From the NCBI GenBank assembly GCA_944326725.1, contig CALVFA010000002.1, positions 1 to 34,115 of the forward strand: DNA of 34,115 nucleotides. Direction: 5' to 3'. Source of the DNA: an uncultured Elusimicrobiales bacterium (GTDB lineage Bacteria > Elusimicrobiota > Elusimicrobia > Elusimicrobiales > Elusimicrobiaceae). The notes below the pieces were generated by a model. The model saw only the letters and a list, made by a program, of their open reading frames with translations. It was not told the DNA's origin and searched no databases. Positions 13,211-21,377 of this stretch are shown here, piece by piece (the stretch's first letter is position 1; the number at the start of each line of letters is the position of its first letter). The translations under genes and the position numbers were made by a program.

Positions 13211-16200
13211 ATGTTTGCTTTGCTTAAAACATTTTTTAACCGTTCGTTTTTGGCTTTGTTTTGTACGCAATATTTAGGTGCGTTTAATGATAATTTCTTC
13301 CGTACTGCCATGGCTACGTTTGTGACATATAAGGTCACCACGATGTCTGCGCAGGGCAAATCGGTCATAGTGTCTTTGGCAGTGGCTTTATTTATGCTGC
13401 CGTTTTTCCTCTTCTCTGCCTTAGCCGGTGAAATGGCCGATAAATTCCGCAAAGACCTGCTTATTAAAGCTACCAAAGCGCTGGAAGTGGTGATTGCGCT
13501 GTTGGCGGGGGTGGGGTTTTTAACGGCCAATGTGCCGCTTCTGCTGGGGGTGCTTTTTTTAATGGGGGCCCAATCGGCTTTTTTCGGGCCGGTGAAATAC
13601 AGTATTTTGCCGGATATATTAGATGAAAAACAGCTGATTGCCGGCAACGGTATTATTGAAGCGGGTACCTACGGCTCTATTTTGCAGGGCACTATTTTCG
13701 GCGGGATTATCATTACGATTAATGAAATGTGGCTGCCGGGCATTATTTTAATGGTGGCCGCGGCCGGGCTGCTGAGCAGCCTGTTTATTCCGGCGCAGAA
13801 ACCGGCCAATGCCCAGTTAAAAATAGATAAAAATTTTATCCGAAGCACTTGGAAAAATATGTCTTTTGCCAAACAAAACCATAATATTTTTCTTTGTATA
13901 TTAGGTATTTCGTGGTTTTGGATGTTGGGCACGGCGCTGATTGCCCAAATGCCGTCTTTGGCGCATGATATTTTAAACGGCACGCCCGGCTTGTTTACCT
14001 TTTTGCTGACGCTGTTTTCTTGTGGTATTGGGCTGGGCTCTTTACTTTGCCAATTTTTAGTAAAAGGGGAAATTACCAGCAAATATGTGCCTATAAGCGC
14101 CCTTTTAATGACGGTGTTTTTGGCGGATTTGGCCTTTGCCGTGGCAGGCTATAGCCCCAGCGCAATGCCGGTGGACTACAAAGGGTTTTTAATGACCTTT
14201 GCAGGCAAGCGCATTACGGCGGATTTGTTGGGCTTTGCGGTGTGCGGCGGGTTGTATATTGTGCCGCTTAATTCCATGCTTCAGTTTTTGGCGGAGGGGG
14301 ACAGCCGCTCCCGCGTCATAGCCACTAACAATATTGTCAATTCCCTCTTTATGGTGTTGGGCAGCGGGCTGTGTATGCTGCTGCTTGCCATGAACTTCAG
14401 CATTGCTTGCGTCTTTGGGGTCATTGCTTTTATCAATGCGCTGGCGGCGGTTTACATTTGCGGTCTGCTGCCGCACCATATTATCCGCATGGTCATGACG
14501 CGGGTGCTCAATTTTGTATATGGCGTCAAAGTAAAGGGATTGGAACATTGGAAAAACCTGCAGGGCAATGCCTTAATTATTGCTAACCATACCTCTTTTT
14601 TGGACGCTGTTTTGCTGTGGGTGTATTTGCCGGGACATTTGTATTTTGCTATTGATACCTATGTCAGCCAAAAATGGTGGGTGCGGCCCTTTTTGCATTT
14701 GGTCAACTACTTCCCTATAGATCCGACTAGCCCCATGGCCGTCAAATCTATTATTGAAGAGGTAAAGGCCGGCAAGCGGGTGGTTATTTTTCCCGAGGGG
14801 CGTATAACGACTACGGGCGGACTAATGAAAATCTATCCCGGCCCGGCTATGATTGCTGATAAAAGTAATGCCCAATTGCTGCCTATTTGTTTGGAGGGGA
14901 GCCAATACTCCTTATTCTCCCGTTTTGGCACCCAGCTGAAAACGCGGCCCCAAAGCAAAATCACTATGACTATTTTGCCGCCCAAAAGCCTGAAACTGCC
15001 GGCGGACATAAAAGGCAAAACCCGTCGTTTGGCGGCGGCGCGGGCGCTGTATGACATTATGGTAAACATGAAGTATGAGGCGGCAGAAACGCAGGATACG
15101 CTGTTTGATTCTTTGTTAGATGCGTTTAAACTGGTGGGGCGCAGAAAAAAAATTATTAATGACGCCACCCGAAAGCCTTTGTCTTTCGGGCAGTTTTTAA
15201 CGGCGGTATTTGTGCTGGGCAAACAAATGGCCAAACACCAAAAGCCGGGTGAATTTGCCGGGTTTTTGCTGCCCAATATGACTGCCAGCGTGGTGGCTTT
15301 CTTTGGGCTGAGGGCTTTTAATATTACGCCGTGTATGCTCAATTTTTCCACCGGCGTTAAAAATATGCTTTCTTGCTGTAAAGCGGCTAACATTTCCACC
15401 GTGTTTACTTCCAGGGCGTTTTTGGAACAGGGTGGCCTGTTGGAAACGGCAGACGCACTTAAAAAAGCCGGCTTAAAGCTGGTGTATTTGGAAGATTTAA
15501 AAAAGGATATTACTCGGTGGAACAAGGCAGTTGGTTTGCTGGCCTCTTATTTCCCGCGCAGCTATTATAAACAGGTGCGCGGCAGCGTAACGCCGAAAGA
15601 CCCAGCGGTGGTTTTGTTTACCTCCGGCAGCGAAGGCGCCCCCAAAGGCGTGGTGTTAAGCCATGAAAATATCCAGGCCAACCGCTTGCAGATGCAAAGT
15701 GTGCTGGACTTTGGGCTCAAAGACCGCGTGTTCAATGCTATGCCTATTTTCCACTCGTTTGGGCTGACGGTGGGGACATTGTTGCCCTTGCTGAGCGGCG
15801 TGCCGGTGTTTTTCTATCCGTCCCCGCTGCATTACCGTATTGTGCCGGAATTGATTTATGACAGCAACGCTACCATTATTTTCGGTACGGACACCTTTTT
15901 CAACGGATATGCCAAAATGGCGCACCCATATGATTTCTACTCCGTACGTTTGGCGGTGGTGGGAGCGGAGAAATTAAAAGAGGAAACAATCCGTAAATAC
16001 TATGACCAATTTGGTCTGCGCGTTATGGAAGGGTATGGCGCTACGGAAACTTCCCCTGTTATGGCGGTCAATACTCCTATGTATTTTAGACGCGGCAGTG
16101 TGGGGCGTCTGCTGCCGGGCATGGAATACCGCTTAGAGCCGGTGCCCGGCGTGGAAGAAGGGGGCAAACTGTTGGTCAAAGGCCATAATATTATGGCAGG

Positions 16201-16621
16201 TTATTTGCGGGAAAGCAACCCCGGCGTGTTGGAGCCACCGTCAGACGGCTGGTATGATACAGGCGATATCGTGCGGGTGGACGCGGACGGCTTTATGTTT
16301 ATTTTGGGCCGCGCCAAACGCTTTGCCAAAATTGCCGGGGAGATGATTTCTTTGGCGGCAGTGGAAACGGAAATCAATATGCTTTGGCCCGGCAAAATGC
16401 ATGCGGTGGTAAATGTCCCGGATGAGAAAAAAGGAGAACAGCTTATCCTGTTTACTACGCAGCCGGACGCGCAGAGAGCGGCCCTGTTAAGTGAGTTTAA
16501 AAAGAAAGGGCTTAGCGAGCTGGCTGTGCCCAAAACCATACGCATTATGGAGGAAATACCGCTTATGGGGACCGGCAAAGTAGATTATGTGAAGCTAAAA
16601 GAGATGGCTTTAAACAGCTAA
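13211..16621 (+). CDS. LplT-PlsC-acyl-ACP synthetase fusion (Aas-type lysophospholipid transporter/acyltransferase)
   Basis: 1136 aa in three parts. Residues 1 to about 420 form an MFS transporter (LplT type) starting FALLKTFFNRSFLALFCTQYLGAFNDNFF. Residues about 440-640 are a PlsC acyltransferase with NHTSFLDAV (the HX4D box) and FPEGRITTTGG. Residues about 660-1136 are an AMP-binding acyl-ACP/acyl-CoA synthetase with FTSGSEGAPKGVVLSHEN, MEGYGATETSPV and YDTGD. Family knowledge: such proteins flip lysophospholipid inward, activate fatty acid and re-acylate it, repairing membrane lipids. In E. coli LplT and Aas are separate; here they are one chain, as in several other phyla. The ATG at 13211 has AGGAG before it. 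Confidence 0.92.
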   Translation: MFALLKTFFNRSFLALFCTQYLGAFNDNFFRTAMATFVTYKVTTMSAQGKSVIVSLAVALFMLPFFLFSALAGEMADKFRKDLLIKATKALEVVIALLAGVGFLTANVPLLLGVLFLMGAQSAFFGPVKYSILPDILDEKQLIAGNGIIEAGTYGSILQGTIFGGIIITINEMWLPGIILMVAAAGLLSSLFIPAQKPANAQLKIDKNFIRSTWKNMSFAKQNHNIFLCILGISWFWMLGTALIAQMPSLAHDILNGTPGLFTFLLTLFSCGIGLGSLLCQFLVKGEITSKYVPISALLMTVFLADLAFAVAGYSPSAMPVDYKGFLMTFAGKRITADLLGFAVCGGLYIVPLNSMLQFLAEGDSRSRVIATNNIVNSLFMVLGSGLCMLLLAMNFSIACVFGVIAFINALAAVYICGLLPHHIIRMVMTRVLNFVYGVKVKGLEHWKNLQGNALIIANHTSFLDAVLLWVYLPGHLYFAIDTYVSQKWWVRPFLHLVNYFPIDPTSPMAVKSIIEEVKAGKRVVIFPEGRITTTGGLMKIYPGPAMIADKSNAQLLPICLEGSQYSLFSRFGTQLKTRPQSKITMTILPPKSLKLPADIKGKTRRLAAARALYDIMVNMKYEAAETQDTLFDSLLDAFKLVGRRKKIINDATRKPLSFGQFLTAVFVLGKQMAKHQKPGEFAGFLLPNMTASVVAFFGLRAFNITPCMLNFSTGVKNMLSCCKAANISTVFTSRAFLEQGGLLETADALKKAGLKLVYLEDLKKDITRWNKAVGLLASYFPRSYYKQVRGSVTPKDPAVVLFTSGSEGAPKGVVLSHENIQANRLQMQSVLDFGLKDRVFNAMPIFHSFGLTVGTLLPLLSGVPVFFYPSPLHYRIVPELIYDSNATIIFGTDTFFNGYAKMAHPYDFYSVRLAVVGAEKLKEETIRKYYDQFGLRVMEGYGATETSPVMAVNTPMYFRRGSVGRLLPGMEYRLEPVPGVEEGGKLLVKGHNIMAGYLRESNPGVLEPPSDGWYDTGDIVRVDADGFMFILGRAKRFAKIAGEMISLAAVETEINMLWPGKMHAVVNVPDEKKGEQLILFTTQPDAQRAALLSEFKKKGLSELAVPKTIRIMEEIPLMGTGKVDYVKLKEMALNS

Positions 16622-16652
16622 ACCGATGAATGCCATTGGACTTAGTAAAAGG

Positions 16653-16679
16653 GACGGGGCGCATACCCCCGTCTTTTTT
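16653..16679 (+). terminator. Rho-independent terminator of the Aas-like gene
   Basis: GACGGGG/CCCCGTC stem, 7-nt loop, TTTTTT. Confidence 0.9.
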
Positions 16680-16748
16680 GCATAAAAATTCGGCAGGAGA
16701 GAACTTGGGCGGTTTTTGGGCTGCACGCCCATGAGGGACCGTGCGCGG

Positions 16749-16776
16749 AAAAAATAAGAGCCTGCTTCTTGCAGGC
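16749..16776 (-). terminator. Likely terminator of tRNA-Ser
   Basis: On the minus strand GCCTGC-AAGAA-GCAGGC followed by TCTTATTTTTT, 79 nt beyond the tRNA-Ser 3' end. Confidence 0.65.
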
Positions 16777-16854
16777 GGAGCAAAATGTATAACAGCCCGA
16801 CAGAAAAACCGTCCAAACCCCTTTCTTTCCTGGAAAAAGGGCTATATAAAGAAA

Positions 16855-16941
16855 CGGAAGGGGAGGGATTCGAACCCTCGGTGGAGTTGCCCCCACATCA
16901 GTTTTCAAGACTGACGCCTTAAACCACTCGGCCACCCTTCC
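16855..16941 (-). tRNA. tRNA-Ser (UGA)
   Basis: 87 nt with the long variable arm of class II tRNAs. Acceptor GGAAGGG/CCCTTCC, anticodon stem TCAGT/ACTGA with loop CTTGAAA (anticodon TGA), T arm GAGGGTTCGAATCCCTC, discriminator G. CCA is not encoded. Confidence 0.95.
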
Positions 16942-17105
16942 AATACTTTTATTTTATTAATTTTACCGGTACTTGGGGAAGTATTTTGAGATATCGCAAA
17001 TGATAAACAATATAAAAACAGGGGAGGAAACTATTTGCTGAAATATAATATAAAAAGGTAATAATTTTTTGCTAAATAAATTGTACCAGAGAGAAAGATT
17101 TGTGC

Positions 17106-17111
17106 TACAAT
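17106..17111 (+). promoter_or_regulatory. Extended -10 box of the L,D-transpeptidase pair
   Basis: TGC-TACAAT. TTGTAC at 17081 is a loose -35 (19-nt spacer). Start near 17118 gives an 80-nt leader. Confidence 0.45.
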
Positions 17112-17125
17112 AAAGATAGCAGTAA

Positions 17126-17170
17126 GGCCGGGAAAGATATGGGGGAAGAAGGGAAATCGTCTGCCCGGCC
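17126..17170 (+). promoter_or_regulatory. Leader hairpin upstream of the L,D-transpeptidase pair
   Basis: GGCCGGG (17126-17132) pairs perfectly with CCCGGCC (17164-17170), with a 31-nt purine-rich loop. It ends 29 nt before the ATG. No T run follows, so it is not a terminator; it may stabilise the mRNA or bind a regulator. Confidence 0.4.
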
Positions 17171-17199
17171 GGGTGAATTAAACCAAAAGGATATGTAAT

Positions 17200-17832
17200 A
17201 TGAATAAAAAGATAGGAACCCTGGCGTTTCTAGTTTGTTTAATTGCCTCTGTTTTTACAGGCTTGTGGGCGCAAACAGATTCCCCTGTTGAACGCAAAGT
17301 AGTGGTGCAAGCCTGGGGTACGAGTGCCCGAATTTCCGCTTGGGAAAAACGTGGGGACCAGTGGGAAGAAGTGTTCCGCGCCAAAGAAGGCTATGTGGGC
17401 CGCAACGGTGTAACGGATCAGAAAATGGAAGGAGATGGATGCACCCCGGTTGGAGAGTTTGAGGTGCGCCGCGCTTTCGGCATTGCCCCGGCTCCAAAAA
17501 CGGCTTTGCCTTATACCCAGGTACAAGAAGGAGATGAATGGGTGGATGATTCTTCTTCCAAATATTATAACCAATATGTGAAGGCGGGCAGCGTAGATAA
17601 AGACTGGTTCTCCTCTGAAAAGCTAATTACTGAAGACGTAGCCTACCAATATGCTCTGGTGGTGGAATATAATACTGATCCGGCTGTTCCTGGCAGAGGC
17701 TCTGCTATTTTCTTCCACTGTTCCTTAAACCGTCCGACTTCTGGCTGTGTCAGCACACCGCAGGACGACATGATTAAATTCTTAGAATTTTTGCGCCCGG
17801 GAGATAAAATCATCATTGAGGAAGCTAAATAA
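17200..17832 (+). CDS. L,D-transpeptidase (YkuD / COG3786-like), active-site residues present
   Basis: 210 aa. Residues 1-24 are a signal peptide ending in LWAQ. The mature part contains GYVGRNGVTDQKMEGDGCTP (residues about 65-85), the region of the family that reads 'G.nG...K.EGDG.TP.G.f', and the catalytic motif at the end: GSAIFFH (His173) ... PTSGCVSTP (Cys183). This short His-to-Cys spacing is typical of the COG3786 branch rather than of E. coli YbiS. By family the enzyme forms 3-3 peptidoglycan cross-links or attaches proteins, in the periplasm. A ribosome binding site AAAGGAT is present. A paralogue follows after 26 nt. Confidence 0.82.
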   Translation: MNKKIGTLAFLVCLIASVFTGLWAQTDSPVERKVVVQAWGTSARISAWEKRGDQWEEVFRAKEGYVGRNGVTDQKMEGDGCTPVGEFEVRRAFGIAPAPKTALPYTQVQEGDEWVDDSSSKYYNQYVKAGSVDKDWFSSEKLITEDVAYQYALVVEYNTDPAVPGRGSAIFFHCSLNRPTSGCVSTPQDDMIKFLEFLRPGDKIIIEEAK

Positions 17833-17858
17833 AATTAGCGCACCGGCAGGAGCCCGCG

Positions 17859-18509
17859 ATGAGTAAAAGCATGATGTTTAGTATAAAAAGAATCATCTTT
17901 TGGCTTTGCCTGCTCTGTGTGGTTGTTGTTATATTGTTTTTGGTTCACAGGGAGCCGGTATCAGAGCGTAAAGTAGTGGTAGAGGCCCGAGGGCAGAGGG
18001 CTTCGGTGTCTGCTTGGCAGCGGCGGGGGGACAAATGGACCGAAGTGTTTCGCACGGATGACGGCTATGTGGGCCGAAATGGTGTGACTGAAAATAAAGT
18101 GGAAGGGGACCAGGCCGTTCCTATTGGGGAATTTGAGTTGCGCCGCGCGTTTGGCGTGGTGGACAACCCGGATACCAATTTGGCCTATACCCGCATTAAA
18201 GTGGATGACGTTTGGGTAGATGACCCGGACTCTAAATATTATAATCAGTACATTCACAGCGGCTCTGGCATAAAACGGGATTGGAAAACAGCGGAAGAGC
18301 TTTCCCGCCTGGATATGGCATATAAATACGCCATTGTGGTGGAATATAATACAAACCCGGTTATTCCCGGCAAAGGTTCTGCCATTTTCTTTAATCTCTC
18401 TAATGACCATGCCACCGGCGGGGATATTGCTGTACCGGAAAAATACCTCAAACGCTTCCTGAAGTTTGTACAGCCTGGAGATAAGATAGTCATCAAACGG
18501 GCTGAGTAG
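17859..18509 (+). CDS. L,D-transpeptidase paralogue lacking the catalytic His and Cys (predicted pseudoenzyme)
   Basis: 216 aa, colinear with the gene just upstream and about half identical by eye over the whole mature region (GYVGRNGVTENKVEGD, SKYYNQY, YAIVVEYNTNPVIPG). The N-terminus differs: it is an uncleaved-looking membrane anchor (residues about 8-29) rather than a signal peptide. At the active site FFHCSLNRPTSGCVSTP of the paralogue becomes FFNLSNDHATGGDIAVP, so His is Asn179 and Cys is Asp189. The fold-forming residues around them are kept, and the frame is intact with a good ribosome binding site (GCAGGAG), so it is not simply a decaying gene. A membrane-tethered peptidoglycan-binding or regulatory role for its partner is an inference. 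Confidence 0.78.
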   Translation: MSKSMMFSIKRIIFWLCLLCVVVVILFLVHREPVSERKVVVEARGQRASVSAWQRRGDKWTEVFRTDDGYVGRNGVTENKVEGDQAVPIGEFELRRAFGVVDNPDTNLAYTRIKVDDVWVDDPDSKYYNQYIHSGSGIKRDWKTAEELSRLDMAYKYAIVVEYNTNPVIPGKGSAIFFNLSNDHATGGDIAVPEKYLKRFLKFVQPGDKIVIKRAE

Positions 18510-18523
18510 GAAATATCTTCTTT

Positions 18524-18553
18524 AAAAATCCCCCCGATAGGGGGATTTTTTTT
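18524..18553 (+). terminator. Rho-independent terminator of the L,D-transpeptidase pair
   Basis: AAAATCCCCC/GGGGGATTTT with a CGATA loop and a T run. Confidence 0.92.
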
Positions 18554-18691
18554 ATTGTTTTTTGATACGCAAACATAAGGCGGGTGTCTTGGTTAAAAGG
18601 ACCCTGTCTAGTTATGAAAACGGCGTGCGCATTGGATTGTTTTGGAGCCCGCCTGGCTGGGAGAATGCCTCTAGCTGGGGTATGAAACTGG

Positions 18692-18697
18692 TATAAT
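18692..18697 (+). promoter_or_regulatory. Extended -10 box of the radical SAM operon
   Basis: TGG-TATAAT. Start near 18704, with a short leader carrying AGAGGTG before the ATG at 18716. Likely promoter for genes up to the terminator at 25544. Confidence 0.5.
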
Positions 18698-18715
18698 AAA
18701 TATAAGAGGTGTCGT

Positions 18716-19357
18716 ATGAATGAGCCAACCATTGTATACCGTTTCAAAAACGGTTTGTATATTAATTTAACCAACCGCTGTCCCAATCTGTGTGCTTTTT
18801 GTATTAAAACAAAATGGCATATGCAGTTTGACGGGCATAATTTGGATTTGCAGGGACAGGAGCCCACGGTGCAAGAGGTGCTGGCTTTGTTAGATAAAGA
18901 GCTTCGTGCCGCACCTGTACAAGAAGTGGTGTTCTGCGGATATGGGGAGCCTACCATGCGCTTAGACGCTGTACTGGCTATAGGCCGGGCGTTGAAGCAA
19001 GCCCAGGCGCAGGGTAAATATCCCGCTTTTAAAATCCGTCTTAATACCAACGGGCTGGGCAATTTAATCAACCACTGTGACATTGTGCCTCAGCTGCGCA
19101 GCGCGGTAGATGTGGTGTATGTCAGTTTAAACGCGCAAAACGAAGAATTGTGGCGCAAACTGCTGCGCCCGGCGCCGGGGTATGAAAACGGCTTTGCGTC
19201 GGTATTAGAGTTTTTAAAAGGCTGCGCCAGTGCCGGTTTTGACCGGGTGGCCGCCAGCTGTGTGGAGAATACCGGAGCCGACCCTGCCGCTGTGCGTGCG
19301 TTGGCGGCGTCCTGCGGGGCTGATTTTAATGAGCGGGAGTATTTAAATGAACAGTAA
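18716..19357 (+). CDS. Radical SAM protein, TatD-associated type
   Basis: 213 aa. The 4Fe-4S motif is CPNLCAFC (CxxxCxxC, residues about 22-29) in the context YINLTNRCPNLCAFC, followed by FCGYGEPTMRL (the GGE-type SAM site) and IRLNTNGLGN. The small size and this N-terminus match the TatD-linked radical SAM family (TIGR04038-like), whose reaction is unknown. No tatD gene is in the window. The stop overlaps the start of the next gene by 11 nt, so it is the first gene of the long operon that contains tsaE-tsaB-rimI. Confidence 0.82.
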   Translation: MNEPTIVYRFKNGLYINLTNRCPNLCAFCIKTKWHMQFDGHNLDLQGQEPTVQEVLALLDKELRAAPVQEVVFCGYGEPTMRLDAVLAIGRALKQAQAQGKYPAFKIRLNTNGLGNLINHCDIVPQLRSAVDVVYVSLNAQNEELWRKLLRPAPGYENGFASVLEFLKGCASAGFDRVAASCVENTGADPAAVRALAASCGADFNEREYLNEQ

Positions 19358-19802
19358 AAAACCCGGCGCGCTGTTTGTACTGTTTTTATTGTTGATGTGT
19401 GCTGCGCTGACTTGGTTTTTCACCGCGGGGGAAGATTATTACGACTATACTTCCGGCACGGTGGAAGGGGCGGCACAGACGGTCCCGCTGGAAAAAGACG
19501 ACTTGTCTGCCTTAACCAAAAAGCCCAAAGAGAAATTTAACACAGAAATTAAATTCCGCAATTTTTTTCTCACCGCTCCCAATGCCCAGCAAGTGGAATT
19601 GCAGGCGGATTTCAATGGCTGGGGCAAAACCCCGATTAAACTGAAAAAATATGCACGCGGTTATTTTGAAACGTCGCTGGCCTTGCCCGCCGGGGAATAC
19701 AAATATGTGTTTGTGGCCGATGGCAAAGACGTGCTGGACCCAACCAATATGGACCGCGTGGAGGAAAACGGCCGTACCGTATGCATAAAAACAATCCGAT
19801 GA
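19347..19802 (+). CDS. Membrane-anchored glycogen-binding (CBM48 / AMPK-beta-like) protein
   Basis: 151 aa. Residues 7-27 form a single membrane segment (ALFVLFLLLMCAALTWFF). A spacer of about 40 charged residues leads to a C-terminal CBM48-like domain (about residues 70-150) with VELQADFNGWGKTPIKL, GYFETSLALPAGEYKYVFVADG and DPTN, closely following the AMPK-beta glycogen-binding module ('v.l.GsFN.W....pl......f...l.LppG.y.YkF.vDG....Dp.n'). No catalytic domain is attached. It probably holds a glucan, or binds one, at the membrane; which face is not clear. It overlaps the radical SAM gene and the tsaE gene (ATGA). Confidence 0.8.
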   Translation: MNSKKPGALFVLFLLLMCAALTWFFTAGEDYYDYTSGTVEGAAQTVPLEKDDLSALTKKPKEKFNTEIKFRNFFLTAPNAQQVELQADFNGWGKTPIKLKKYARGYFETSLALPAGEYKYVFVADGKDVLDPTNMDRVEENGRTVCIKTIR

Positions 19803-20278
19803 GTAGCGAAAAAGTTTTATACACTTCTTCTGCTCAGCAAACCCGCCAAATTGCGCGGGATTTTGCCGCTTTGTTGCGCGGGGGGGAAATTGTATTTTTG
19901 CGTGGGCCGATTGGTGCGGGGAAAACCGTTTTTGTCAAAGGCGTGGCGGAAGCACTGGGTATGAGGAGCTCCCCCACCAGCGCCAGCTTTAGTTTAATGA
20001 AGCGTTACCAAAAAGGAAAGAAAACACTCTTTCATATTGATTTATTCCGCTTAAGTGAAGGGGAAGTGTTTAATTTGGGATTTGAAGAAATGCTGGAAGA
20101 TGAAAAAGCGGTCATCTTGGCGGAATGGCCTGACCCGCTGGCTTCTATGATGCCGCAGGACCGGCTGGAAATGGATTTTACCTTATGCGGCGGGGACGAG
20201 CGGCGCATTGCGCTGCGCGCTTTTGGCCCTGTTTCACATGCATTGGCGGAGGGATTATGGAAAAGCCAAAACAAATAA
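19799..20278 (+). CDS. tsaE: tRNA threonylcarbamoyladenosine biosynthesis ATPase TsaE
   Basis: 159 aa from the ATG at 19799, which overlaps the stop of the CBM48 gene as ATGA; an ATG 18 nt upstream is also in frame. P-loop LRGPIGAGKTVFVKG (Walker A), SPTSASFSLMKRY, and FHIDLFRL (Walker B-like) with EWPD are TsaE hallmarks. TsaE works with TsaB and TsaD to attach threonylcarbamoyl to A37 of ANN-decoding tRNAs. tsaB follows with a 22-nt overlap and rimI after that, the common bacterial order. tsaD is not in the window. Confidence 0.93.
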   Translation: MSSEKVLYTSSAQQTRQIARDFAALLRGGEIVFLRGPIGAGKTVFVKGVAEALGMRSSPTSASFSLMKRYQKGKKTLFHIDLFRLSEGEVFNLGFEEMLEDEKAVILAEWPDPLASMMPQDRLEMDFTLCGGDERRIALRAFGPVSHALAEGLWKSQNK

Positions 20279-20946
20279 CGCTGGGTATGGACAGCTCCGG
20301 CCCGACATTGGCCGTCTGCGCCAGCGACGGGGCGAAAATAACCGCCTTGCATCATACGGGGATTAAACAAGAACAGTTTCTGCTGCCGCTGGTGCAGCGC
20401 CTGCTGCAAAAAGCGGGGGCGGAATTGACGGATGTGAAAAAAGTTTTTATCGTGCGCGGACCGGGCCGTTTTACGGGGATACGCATTTCGTTGACATTTG
20501 CCTCTATGCTTAAATATTTAAACGGCGCGTCTGTTTCCGGGGCGACTTTGTTTGATATCTTGTATTACCAAAGCTGCCAGTCCCGCTCTTTTGCTACGTG
20601 GAAGAAAGAAAATCCTTCCGGCGTGCTGGCGGTGGTATTGCATGCGTTTAGGGAAGAATATTTTCTGCAAATTTTTGACGGAACCGGCGCCGGCCCCGTT
20701 TGGCTGGGCAAAGAAGAGCTCTTAGCCCGCCTGGCAGAGCGTTCGGAGCCTTTGTATTGCGCCGGGGTGGATAAAGACGGCGCCTCTTTGGCGGCTCTTT
20801 TGGGGGACAAATACCGCTTGGCCCCGTTGGCGGAATGTCGTGTACAGCCGCAAACGTTGATAGCGCTCAGCGCTGACCCGGCCTATGAAAAAGACGCGCT
20901 GGAGCCGCTGTATTTAAAGCCGGCGCGCTTTGAGTTGGGCCAATGA
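20257..20946 (+). CDS. tsaB: tRNA threonylcarbamoyladenosine biosynthesis protein TsaB
   Basis: 229 aa. The start at 20257 is preceded by GGAGGG and lies inside the tsaE end. The N-terminus LGMDSSGPTLAVCASDG corresponds to the actin-like 'lLaIDTS....val', with Gln/His changes usual for TsaB, and VFIVRGPGRFTGIRISLTFA is the family's most conserved stretch ('GPGSFTGlRIG'). TsaB is a catalytically inactive paralogue of TsaD that forms the TsaB-TsaD heterodimer. Confidence 0.93.
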   Translation: MEKPKQITLGMDSSGPTLAVCASDGAKITALHHTGIKQEQFLLPLVQRLLQKAGAELTDVKKVFIVRGPGRFTGIRISLTFASMLKYLNGASVSGATLFDILYYQSCQSRSFATWKKENPSGVLAVVLHAFREEYFLQIFDGTGAGPVWLGKEELLARLAERSEPLYCAGVDKDGASLAALLGDKYRLAPLAECRVQPQTLIALSADPAYEKDALEPLYLKPARFELGQ

Positions 20947-21377
20947 AATTGCGCCGCGCGCTGTTGGCAGATGCGCCTTTTTTGGCGGTGGTGGAAGCCA
21001 CCCGCCCGCAGGCGGCCGGTTGGAAGGAAGAAGGTTTTGCCGCTGAGCTGCAGCAGCCTTGCGCCCGGATTTGGTGTAGTATAGAAGAAGAGAAAATAAC
21101 CGGTTTTTTGGCCTTGCGCGTGACGGACGGTTTTTGTGAAATACTGAATGTGGCGGTATTGCCGCAGCGGGCCAACCGCGGTATAGGAAAAGCGCTGGTG
21201 GCGCAGGCGTTGGCTGAGTTGAAACAAGAGGGTCCCTGCCGTGTGACGCTGGAAGTGGCGCAGGATAATTTGCCGGCGCGCGCTTTATATGCCCAAGCCG
21301 GCTTTCAGCCGCTGGGCCGGCGCAAGGATTTCTACGGGGCGGGGCGGGACGCTTTGATTTTAGGAATGGACGTATGA
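20943..21377 (+). CDS. rimI: GNAT acetyltransferase, RimI-like
   Basis: 144 aa, a GNAT fold with the acetyl-CoA binding motif VLPQRANRGIGKALVAQAL (Q/R-x-x-G-x-G/A) preceded by CEILNVAV and followed by LEVAQDNLPARALYAQAGF. RimI acetylates the N-terminus of ribosomal protein S18 in E. coli; here the assignment relies on the family match and on the tsaE-tsaB-rimI neighbourhood. Start overlaps the tsaB stop (ATGA). Confidence 0.88.
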   Translation: MKLRRALLADAPFLAVVEATRPQAAGWKEEGFAAELQQPCARIWCSIEEEKITGFLALRVTDGFCEILNVAVLPQRANRGIGKALVAQALAELKQEGPCRVTLEVAQDNLPARALYAQAGFQPLGRRKDFYGAGRDALILGMDV

